DNA of 64,000 nt, from positions 1 through 64,000 of the forward strand of contig JAQVCB010000004.1 of NCBI GenBank assembly GCA_028689995.1. Direction: 5' to 3'. This stretch comes from Candidatus Gastranaerophilales bacterium (GTDB lineage: Bacteria; Cyanobacteriota; Vampirovibrionia; Gastranaerophilales; UBA9579). A program made the position numbers and the translations under genes. Under the pieces are notes generated by a model. It searched no databases and was not told the origin of the DNA. It saw only the letters and a program-made list of their open reading frames with translations. How positions within the stretch are numbered: the stretch's first letter is position 1; every line of letters begins with the position of its first letter. Positions 31,048 to 39,770 of the stretch are shown piece by piece.

Positions 31048-31487
31048 AATATTTCAGCCTGTCAAACAGCAGTAATAGCTTACTAGAAATGCTAGAAACC
31101 TTTCATCGGCGGAAAAATAATCCCTTGCGGACAAAACATTATAAACACTTCAGTCGTGAAATAAAAAACTTCAAACAATCGCATTTCTCTTCAGACTCTC
31201 AAACAAAGAAGATAAATAGAGAGCAAAAGATTTATCGGCAAGGGATTATTTTGTAGCATATGAAGGTTTTGTGCAGTTCTTGTAGGCGGTCAAATTAAAG
31301 CAAGTCGGCACTGTCTGAATGCGATAGCGGGAGTGGAGAAAAGTCGAAATGGCTGCGGTCAGCAGGCAGTGTAGACTTTTCGTAACTCGTTCAGGATTTT
31401 TCAATATACTATGTTAGAAGGTATCTTGCTTTATTAAAAATCCGAGTTTGCCTGACATTCGATAAGTTTTACAGGCTGAAAATATTA
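31048..31487 (+). repeat. E4: long modular palindromic element with its own terminal inverted repeats
   Basis: TCAGCCTGTCAAAC ... GTTTTACAGGCTGA ends; inner helix AAAATAATCCCTTGC(31114-31128)/GCAAGGGATTATTTT(31238-31252). Confidence 0.8.
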
Positions 31488-31892
31488 TTAATTTTAGACA
31501 TAAAAATACCCCGTATTTGGAACGGGGAAGAAGAGATCATGAGGCAGAATTTAAATTCTCGTTAGAATTTAAATTTTTATTTTTCCTTATTGTAAGGAAT
31601 CTTTTAAAAAATTTTAAATAACAACCTCTAACTCAATTGGACTTAATTAATATAAACTTCAAACTCAATATTAATAATAAATCTTCAAAAAAAATTGAAT
31701 ATTAGTCATGAGAATTAGACTTTATTACTCTTTAGAATTATTTTTTGCCAAAAACCTAGATAAATTGTCATTATTACACTCTTTAATTCTAGTTTTACTT
31801 TAAATTATAAAGAAAATTATAATTATAAAAGTTTAAAAGCATTATTATACCACTTCAAAAATGAATTTGGGATTTTAACAACAAATAAAAAA

Positions 31893-32037
31893 TGGTATTC
31901 GGTAGTAGGAGCGTTATTTTCGGAGGCGATGTACGGTAGTGGGAGTGTAAAAAAACTGAAGCTGCTGCGATCAGCAGGAGCTGGAGGTTTTTAATAACTC
32001 GTTCAAGCCTTCGAAAATATAAACTCGTTTTAGTATA
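31893..32037 (+). repeat. E5: structured element with nested duplicate internal-loop motifs
   Basis: CGGTAGTAGGAGCG(31900) and CGGTAGTGGGAGTG(31934) paired with AATAACTCGTTCAAG(31993) and TAAACTCGTTTTAG(32020). Confidence 0.75.
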
Positions 32038-32146
32038 ACAATATTATTAGCTTTAATATATTTTAAAATACTGAATAATCCTTGATAAAAGATTTTGAGT
32101 ATTTTAATGTCTGAAATATGGCAAATTCATTGATTTTAGACAGGCT

Positions 32147-32596
32147 CTAAGTTATAAAATCAAAAATGCTTGAATTATTATTGCTGCTTGATGAGGAATA
32201 ATTTGAAAAGAGACTGGTTTGCGTACTCGCAGTATCAAATAATGAAGAAGTAGTTGTCGTATTATTTTCTGATAACGCAGAACTAAAAAGACTAAGCTGT
32301 TGTCGTTTTAACGACTCTGGTGATAACCCCATGCTACTTATTATACCTGCAGGTGTATTTTTATAAGTTTCCAACTCTTCATAGCTTATCCCATCACTAT
32401 TTGTATCAATTTTGTCATATGAATCAACAATATCTAACACTGTATCCGAAGGTTCTTCGCCTTGCGCAATAGCATTAGCCAGAGTGCTTTTTAGATCATT
32501 TTTCGTGATATTGACTTTTCCATCTTTAAATTCTTGTATCTGCTGACTAATAGCATTAGCATCCTGAGCAGATGAACTTTGCACCGATCCCACCAT
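32147..32596 (-). CDS. EF-hand motif hypothetical protein
   Basis: DKIDTNSDGISYEELETY EF-hand-like loop; Ser/Asn-rich C-terminus. Confidence 0.6.
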   Translation of the reverse strand: MVGSVQSSSAQDANAISQQIQEFKDGKVNITKNDLKSTLANAIAQGEEPSDTVLDIVDSYDKIDTNSDGISYEELETYKNTPAGIISSMGLSPESLKRQQLSLFSSALSENNTTTTSSLFDTASTQTSLFSNYSSSSSNNNSSIFDFIT

Positions 32597-32822
32597 AATT
32601 TACCCCCCATTTTATTTTAAAAATTTGCCTTATTTTATTATATGTTCTATTTATAAAGAGTTTCATCGTTTATCAATATTAAAACTCGTAGAATTATTCT
32701 CAAAGATAAAAAATCTTTTTCATTTTTTTCTCCTGAAAAAAGAGAAGTTTGATGTAATGATAATTTCTTTGTCATAGAATTATAAATAAAACAAGTTAAG
32801 ATAAAAAAGAGGATGGAATTAT

Positions 32823-34376
32823 ATGACTAAGAAACGAGCTCTTATCAGTGTTTATGATAAAGATAAAGTAGTGGATTTTGCAAAAGCGCTTATTGAAAAA
32901 TATGACTATGAAATAATATCTACCGGCGGAACTTATGAAACTCTTAAATCTAACGGCGTTGAAGCTGTTGAACTTTCAGAGATAACCGGTTTTACTGAAT
33001 TGCTTGGCGGCAGGGTAAAATCTCTTCATCCTGACATATATGCAGCAATTCTTGCTTCAAGAACCCATCAGGATGATCTAAGCCAGATGAAGGAAAGAAA
33101 TATTCACCTTATAGATATGGTTGTAGTTAACCTTTACCCGTTTGAACAAGCTTCAAAAGATCATTATATAGATGTTGCAAGACTGATAGAATTTATTGAT
33201 ATAGGCGGTGTTTCTCTTTTAAGAGCTGCTGCTAAAAATTATTTCTATGTAACTCCTGTTTATTCTCCCGATTTGTACGAACAAGTTCTTGAAGATCTTG
33301 AGCAAAACATTGGTAACACAAGCTATGAACTTAGAAAAGAGCTTGCAATAGAGACATTCCAATATACTTCAACTTACGATTCAATAATTTCAGAGCAGTT
33401 ATATACAAGAATCACCGAAATATCAGCCGATCAAATGCCTGATATATTTAATTTAAATATGAAAAAAGTTTATGACTTAAGATACGGCGAAAATCCCCAT
33501 CAAAAAGCCGCTCTTTATAATCCTGGATGGGCTCTTGATTTTGAACTCCTGAACGGAAAAGAGCTTTCCTACAATAATCTTGTCGATTTAACCGCGGCAC
33601 TTAATATAGTAAGCGAGTTTATCGATGTACCCGCGGCATGTATTATAAAACATGGCAATCCATGCGGAGCAGCTCTTGGAGAAAATATCAATGCTGCTTA
33701 TATAAAAGCATATGATTGTGATCCAATTAGTGCTTTTGGAGGAGTTATAGGTCTTAACGAAACTGTAACTGAAGAAATTGCAAAACATGTAAAAGAAATT
33801 TTCTTTGAAGTAGTTGTAGCACCAGATTTTTCCGCAAAAGCTATAGAAATTCTTTCAGCCAAGAAAAACCTTAGACTTGTAAAAGTTCCTGTTAATGCGC
33901 TTGAATATAAGGCAAATCAAAAAGCAGGATTAAAAGTTTTACCTTTTGGTGTCCTTGTTCAATCCCCTGATCAGGCAGACCTTACAAAAGACAGTTTCAA
34001 GGTTGCCACTTCACATAAACCCACGGCCGAACAGGTTGAAGATATGGTTTTTGCCTGGAAAATAGCAAAACATCTCAATTCAAATGCAATTGTAATTGCT
34101 AAAGACAAGCGTACAATTGGACTTGGAGTTGGACAGACAAGTCGTATTGCCTCTATGGAAATAGCATTAAATCAGGCCTGTGATGAAACAACGGATGCTG
34201 TTATTGCAAGTGACGGATTTTTCCCTGCGACAGACAATATTCATGCAGCAGCTCAGGCTAGAATAGGAGCAATTATTCAGCCGGGTGGAAGTATTAAAGA
34301 TAAAGATGTTATAGCCGAAGCAGAGAAATACAAAATTTCTATGATAATGACCGGAATGAGACATTTTAAACATTAA
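32823..34376 (+). CDS. purH: bifunctional AICAR formyltransferase/IMP cyclohydrolase
   Basis: RALISVYDKDKVVDFAKAL, LRYGENPHQKAALY, KHGNPCGAA. Confidence 0.97.
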   Translation: MTKKRALISVYDKDKVVDFAKALIEKYDYEIISTGGTYETLKSNGVEAVELSEITGFTELLGGRVKSLHPDIYAAILASRTHQDDLSQMKERNIHLIDMVVVNLYPFEQASKDHYIDVARLIEFIDIGGVSLLRAAAKNYFYVTPVYSPDLYEQVLEDLEQNIGNTSYELRKELAIETFQYTSTYDSIISEQLYTRITEISADQMPDIFNLNMKKVYDLRYGENPHQKAALYNPGWALDFELLNGKELSYNNLVDLTAALNIVSEFIDVPAACIIKHGNPCGAALGENINAAYIKAYDCDPISAFGGVIGLNETVTEEIAKHVKEIFFEVVVAPDFSAKAIEILSAKKNLRLVKVPVNALEYKANQKAGLKVLPFGVLVQSPDQADLTKDSFKVATSHKPTAEQVEDMVFAWKIAKHLNSNAIVIAKDKRTIGLGVGQTSRIASMEIALNQACDETTDAVIASDGFFPATDNIHAAAQARIGAIIQPGGSIKDKDVIAEAEKYKISMIMTGMRHFKH

Positions 34377-34498
34377 AATTATACAGATGTATATTCCCAA
34401 AATATTAATTCTCAATTAAATTTATCCTGAATTTAACTTTTTAAAAAGAGAAGGATCCATTAAAAGCTAGTAAAAGTATTAAAGTTAAAAAAGGCAAT

Positions 34499-34540
34499 TA
34501 AAATTTACTTACTGTTTTTATAGATAGTAAGTAAATTTTA
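34499..34540 (+). promoter_or_regulatory. perfect 15-bp hairpin directly upstream of the transglutaminase-like gene
   Basis: TAAAATTTACTTACT(34499-34513)...AGTAAGTAAATTTTA(34526-34540). Confidence 0.6.
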
Positions 34541-34555
34541 TTGGAAAAAAGTCAG

Positions 34556-35884
34556 ATGTTTGTCTCTTCGGGAAATATATTGATACCCAATACAAAACTG
34601 AATAAAGTTTTAAAAACGTTAATTGCACCTAAAAATGAAAGTTTGCCTGATTCAAGAGGGTTCAATTACATGTCTTATTCTTCAAATTTAACTACAGGGC
34701 AATTAATTTCATTTCAGGCGAAGCAAAAAGCTGTTGATGATATTTCTAAGGATTTTGATAAGACTCACTATTTTCCTGATGATGAAACAGTACCTGACGG
34801 TTTTAAAATAAATGGAAATCTGTATCTGGTAGGTAATATGAAAAATCAGGTTACTGTGATTGACCGCAAAAAAGATAAAGATTTGCAGGAAATATTTCAG
34901 GCTTATCAAAGTCAGATACCTGAGTGGCAGAAAGAGTTTGAACGTATAAGTAAAAGGCCGTTAAGTGTACAGGAGCAATTTGCAATAGAAGAAGGAAAAA
35001 TGCAAAAACTTGATTGGCAGACATTCTTGATAAGTAATACAAAAAGTTTTATTGTTTCTTATTCCAGATTTCCTGTTGCAAAAAGTATGAAAATATTAGA
35101 AAAGCTTGCAGGTAAAGAAACATATATGGGAGAAATTTTAAAATCAGGTCTTGGAGTTTGTCGGCATGAGGCTTTTTTATTTAAATTATTGATGGAAACT
35201 CAGGGTATTCCGGTTGCATGTCAGGCAGGGTTTCGTATGGATACCGGCGAACCTTATGATGAAATGTTTCAGGGGCATCTTTGGAATGTTATAAAAAAAG
35301 GAAATGCTCAACATATTGAGGATATAGCTGATAGAAGGTCAGATAAAAGACAATATTTGGATACGAATTTTGATTATTTGTATTTCGATAAATCTAAGCC
35401 TTTATCTTTAGAAGAAAAATTTAAACAGGATATTCTGGATATGCAGCCGGGTCAAAATCTTCAAATAGGATTGGACAAAGATAATAATCTGGTTACAGAA
35501 AAAACTAATCCAAACGCAGATTTTGGATTGAAACTTATATGGAATGAAGAAGATAAGTTTGAACTCCATAAATTAAAAGAATCGGTAGGTCAAAGATCTA
35601 TAACATATAATAATTATCCCGATAACAAGATTAATACATTAAAAGACAGAATTTATATTTGGTATGGAAATGAAAATTTTTCAATATATCCTAATGATAT
35701 AAGAGCTAATTTTAACAGGCAGGTAGAAAAAACTTTTTTTCAGTTATGGCATAAATATAATTTTAAAATTACCTCATTTTTTATAGAGGACTTTGTAAAA
35801 ACAAAGCCGGATCTTGACCCAAAAGCTTTAGAAATATTTCATGATTTTAAAGATATAGGAGTAAACATAAGAGAAAATCGTTAG
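34556..35884 (+). CDS. transglutaminase-like domain protein (TTG at 34541 alternative start)
   Basis: KSGLGVCRHEAFLFKLLMETQGIPVACQAGF ... GHLWNVI: Cys/His core arrangement. Confidence 0.7.
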   Translation: MFVSSGNILIPNTKLNKVLKTLIAPKNESLPDSRGFNYMSYSSNLTTGQLISFQAKQKAVDDISKDFDKTHYFPDDETVPDGFKINGNLYLVGNMKNQVTVIDRKKDKDLQEIFQAYQSQIPEWQKEFERISKRPLSVQEQFAIEEGKMQKLDWQTFLISNTKSFIVSYSRFPVAKSMKILEKLAGKETYMGEILKSGLGVCRHEAFLFKLLMETQGIPVACQAGFRMDTGEPYDEMFQGHLWNVIKKGNAQHIEDIADRRSDKRQYLDTNFDYLYFDKSKPLSLEEKFKQDILDMQPGQNLQIGLDKDNNLVTEKTNPNADFGLKLIWNEEDKFELHKLKESVGQRSITYNNYPDNKINTLKDRIYIWYGNENFSIYPNDIRANFNRQVEKTFFQLWHKYNFKITSFFIEDFVKTKPDLDPKALEIFHDFKDIGVNIRENR

Positions 35885-36061
35885 AAATAATTTAATTGAA
35901 AGAAAAATTTAGTAAAATATCGTGGGAAGGTGGTTGATAAAACCATAAATCATATAAAAGGATGGTTATAGATTTATGCCATATATCTATAATTTAAGTT
36001 GGAAACATATGTTTTAAAATTATTTCAATGATGGTCTATTCTCGAGAAAGAAGGTAAATCA

Positions 36062-39000
36062 ATGCAATGTCCTCGCTGCAGAGAGGAAAATTCCGAAAAT
36101 AGTAAAGTTTGTACAAAATGCGGGCTAAAGCTTAAAATATCCTGTCCAAAATGTAAAAGCCTTAATTCTGTTGGACAGGAAAGATGTCGTATCTGCAAAC
36201 TTAAATTAATAACCTTCTGTCCTGAGTGTAAAGCTCCAAATTTTCCAAATGCATTAAATTGCAGAAAATGCGGCAGGAAACTGCTTGTTCAATGTTCTGA
36301 TTGTAAAGTTCTTAATCCTGCTGACAGGACTAAATGTATAAAATGCAATTCTGATTTAAAAGAAAAACAAATAGAAAAAATTCCTGAAGAAAAAATAGAG
36401 ATAGCTCCTGTAATAAAATCTGCAAAATTGCAAGAATATGCTGTTCTTTCGGTAGAACTTATTAATTTATCTGCTGTAAGAGCAAAAATTCAGAATTCAG
36501 ATATTGTTTTGAAACTTAGAAACTTCTTTTTTCATGTCGTGGAATTAAAGGCAAAGAAATTTAAGGAAGAATCTAATGTTCTTTCAGAGCAAACTGCGGC
36601 AATCAGTTTTGTATCTCAAAATAATACCAAGAATTCTGCACTTTATTCTATAATTGCGGCTCAAGGTATTCTTAAAGAAATAAATGAACTGAATTTTAAA
36701 ATTCAAAATACTCTAAAAATAAAATTAAAGGTAAAAATCGGTATTTCAATTGTTAATACTCATAATAATGAGTATTATTCCCAGGTGGAAAGGTCTGCAG
36801 CGAATGCAGATAATGTTGTAGTCAATACAAAAGTTTATAATTTAACTTTAGATAAATTTGATTTTGAAATAATGAGCTCGGTACCGGTGGGAGATAAACT
36901 TACAACTGTTTATAGGCTTTTGGATCCGCTTGGGATAAATTTAACCCCTGAAATCATAATAGAAGAACCGAGAATTGAATTTTCGGGTGAAGAAGTTATT
37001 TCAAAACCTGTTGAAGTGCCGGAGATTGAGAAAAAAGAACCAGAAAAACTTTCAGGAAAAAGAGAAGCCAGTCAGGATAATATTACAGGTTTCTTGATAA
37101 AAGCATTAACAGAGGTAAATGAAGGTTATATTATAGGAATTTCTGCTCCCGACGGGTCGGGGAAAACAACAGTTGTATCAGCAGCAAAACAGTTATTATC
37201 GGGAAGAAATATTAATTTCCTGATTGGTCAGTGCCAGCCTATAAATGAAATTATTCCTTTTGCTTATTTTCAGGATTTACTTAAAAATCTTTTCGGTCTT
37301 CCTCCTTTTATAACAAATGTAGAAGAATCTAAAAAGATTATTTCTCAATTTCTTCTTTCGGAATTAAAGATAAAAGATAGACGTATAGAAGAAACTCTCT
37401 TTAATTTATTAAATATGGATGATTTTCAAAGTGATATGGACATAGTAAATAATCAAAAAAGAGTATTCGAATGTATAAAAACAATATTTGCTTCATTAAA
37501 AGCTGTAAATAATATAGCGTTAGTGATAGAAGATTTTGAATTTATTGATTCCTTATCACTGGAATGTATTAAATATTTTGTCGATAGAGGATTTTTAGAT
37601 GAAAAATCTCAAATAATCGTTACGCATGCTCCAGAAGTTGATTTAAACAGTTATTTTGACATTCAAAATAAAGACGAGAGAATTTTCGATATATATTTAA
37701 AACCAATGTCAAAAGAAGAAGTGGATAAAATGATCCGGGATATATTGAACGGTCAGGATTTAATTCCGCCAAAACTGAAAGACAAAATTTATGATAATTC
37801 AAAAGGAATACCTGTATATATAGAACAGGCATTATGGTTGTTATTTGAAACAGGAGCCATATACAGCGATAATAATATTTTAAAATTCAATATTGAAGCA
37901 GCAAATTTGAATTTGCCAGATAAGGTGGAAGATATTCTTAAAATCAGGCTGACACAATTAAATAAAGCTTCTGCTGATTTAACAAAAATTCTTCTTAGTG
38001 CCTGTATGTTTGGGCAAAGATTCATGCCGAGTCTTCTGCAAACAACGGTAGAAATGGAAGAACAGCAGTTTATAAATTCTTTACATTCACTCGAATCGAA
38101 TGGACTTTTTATTCAATACGATCAATACAGTTTAATGTTCAAAAATAGAATAATATATAATCTTGTATATAATCAGGGATTTACTGAAGAAGAAAAAATA
38201 AATTATCACACAGTTGTATTGCAGGTATTGAGTAATTATACAAAAGCCAGCAGTGCAATGCTTGCAGCACATGCAGAACTTGCTAATTTGTCTAATGATG
38301 CTGTAAATTGCTGGAATCTGGCGAAAAAGGAAGCTTTGCTGCTTGGGGATATTAAATCCTATACAACTGCACAACAAAGGCTTCTCTCATTGCTTGAAGT
38401 AATGGATATTCCCGATAAAGACAATCTTAAACTTAGTATTTATGAAGAAGCAGGCAAGATAAATTATGAAATAAATCCTGAAGAAGCAATACTATATTTG
38501 TCCAATGCAATACTGGAAAGAGAAAAAAGAAATGAAATAGTAAAAATTATTGAATTAACAGGTTATCTTGCAAGAAGTAGCGAATTAACAGGCAATTATT
38601 CAGGTGTTATCGAATGTGTTGACAAAGCATTGTCAAAAGTCAGTAAAGAAAACAATCCTATTGAATATTCTCTGTTAAATTATTGCAAATTAGAGGCGAT
38701 ATACAATACTGGAAAATTGGAAGAAGCGATATATTTAGCTAAAAACGACATTTTACCGACATTAAAAACTGCTGTTTCAAAAAATAAAACTATTTCAGGT
38801 TTAAGTCTTGAAGATTTAAATTATACTGAAATAGAAACAGAACTTATTCTGGCAAGGGCATATGCTGTTCAAGGGAATAGAGAAGCTCTGAATATTGCTA
38901 ATGCCCTTATGCTTAAGGCGAATGAACTTGGCCTTATAGAAATTGAAATACAGGCAAAACTTATAGAAGCCCTTTATAAAACTTTACAGGGAGAAATTAA

Positions 39001-39769
39001 TTCTGCAAATGCGATATTAGAATATTTAAAACCATTAATATCTCAAATGCCCGATAATAATAGTATAAAATTATATTGGGGATTCATTAATCTATTGTCA
39101 AATATTCTTTGTGGGAATTTTGATGCGGCAAAAAACATCATTGACTCAATCATGGCTATTGCAGAAGGCATTAAAGACTACAATCTCTGGGCAATAATTA
39201 AATTATTTGAAGGTAAAATTTATAAGGAATCGCAGAATTTTGAAAAGGCAAAGACGCTATATAGTGATTTAGTGCTGTATTGTTCTGAGAGAAAGCTGGC
39301 AATGGGAGCTTTGTTTGGATGGTATTTATTTGCTGAAGTTGAAATTGCTGAAACAAATGTAGAAAAAGCACAGGAAATTGCAGAAAGAGCACTGGAAATA
39401 TCGCAAAGAGCAGGAATAAATAATTATTTTCTAACAATGCTTTTGCAAAGACAATTAGGAGAAATTCAAATTATAAAAGGAGACTTTGAAGCAGCAAGAA
39501 TGCATGTGGAACAAGCCCTTATGTCAGCGAGAAATTTGGATTTATATTTGCTTCAATCCAAGCTGTTTTTGACTTATGGTAAAATTTTCCAGGAAATAGC
39601 TGCAATATCGGGTGAAGATAAACAAAAAAATGCAGATCTTGCCCATGAATATTTTATGGAATCGCTTGATATTGCTCAAAGATTAGAAAATGAGCATATG
39701 ATACTTCAGATTGAAAAAGAATTTACCAGTTTAAGCACTTTCTGTCAGTTATCAGGGATTATCATTTAA
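36062..39769 (+). CDS. 1235-aa multidomain protein: four zinc ribbons, degenerate cyclase-like region, AAA/STAND ATPase, TPR-like repeats
   Basis: Four CxxC...CxxC units in first ~100 aa; IIGISAPDGSGKTTVVSA Walker A; long helical repeat C-terminus. Confidence 0.75.
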   Translation: MQCPRCREENSENSKVCTKCGLKLKISCPKCKSLNSVGQERCRICKLKLITFCPECKAPNFPNALNCRKCGRKLLVQCSDCKVLNPADRTKCIKCNSDLKEKQIEKIPEEKIEIAPVIKSAKLQEYAVLSVELINLSAVRAKIQNSDIVLKLRNFFFHVVELKAKKFKEESNVLSEQTAAISFVSQNNTKNSALYSIIAAQGILKEINELNFKIQNTLKIKLKVKIGISIVNTHNNEYYSQVERSAANADNVVVNTKVYNLTLDKFDFEIMSSVPVGDKLTTVYRLLDPLGINLTPEIIIEEPRIEFSGEEVISKPVEVPEIEKKEPEKLSGKREASQDNITGFLIKALTEVNEGYIIGISAPDGSGKTTVVSAAKQLLSGRNINFLIGQCQPINEIIPFAYFQDLLKNLFGLPPFITNVEESKKIISQFLLSELKIKDRRIEETLFNLLNMDDFQSDMDIVNNQKRVFECIKTIFASLKAVNNIALVIEDFEFIDSLSLECIKYFVDRGFLDEKSQIIVTHAPEVDLNSYFDIQNKDERIFDIYLKPMSKEEVDKMIRDILNGQDLIPPKLKDKIYDNSKGIPVYIEQALWLLFETGAIYSDNNILKFNIEAANLNLPDKVEDILKIRLTQLNKASADLTKILLSACMFGQRFMPSLLQTTVEMEEQQFINSLHSLESNGLFIQYDQYSLMFKNRIIYNLVYNQGFTEEEKINYHTVVLQVLSNYTKASSAMLAAHAELANLSNDAVNCWNLAKKEALLLGDIKSYTTAQQRLLSLLEVMDIPDKDNLKLSIYEEAGKINYEINPEEAILYLSNAILEREKRNEIVKIIELTGYLARSSELTGNYSGVIECVDKALSKVSKENNPIEYSLLNYCKLEAIYNTGKLEEAIYLAKNDILPTLKTAVSKNKTISGLSLEDLNYTEIETELILARAYAVQGNREALNIANALMLKANELGLIEIEIQAKLIEALYKTLQGEINSANAILEYLKPLISQMPDNNSIKLYWGFINLLSNILCGNFDAAKNIIDSIMAIAEGIKDYNLWAIIKLFEGKIYKESQNFEKAKTLYSDLVLYCSERKLAMGALFGWYLFAEVEIAETNVEKAQEIAERALEISQRAGINNYFLTMLLQRQLGEIQIIKGDFEAARMHVEQALMSARNLDLYLLQSKLFLTYGKIFQEIAAISGEDKQKNADLAHEYFMESLDIAQRLENEHMILQIEKEFTSLSTFCQLSGIII

Positions 39770-39770
39770 T

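Noticed and set aside
30784-32050. CRISPR array
   Set aside because: Repeats are long, palindromic and not regularly spaced; no cas genes in the window.
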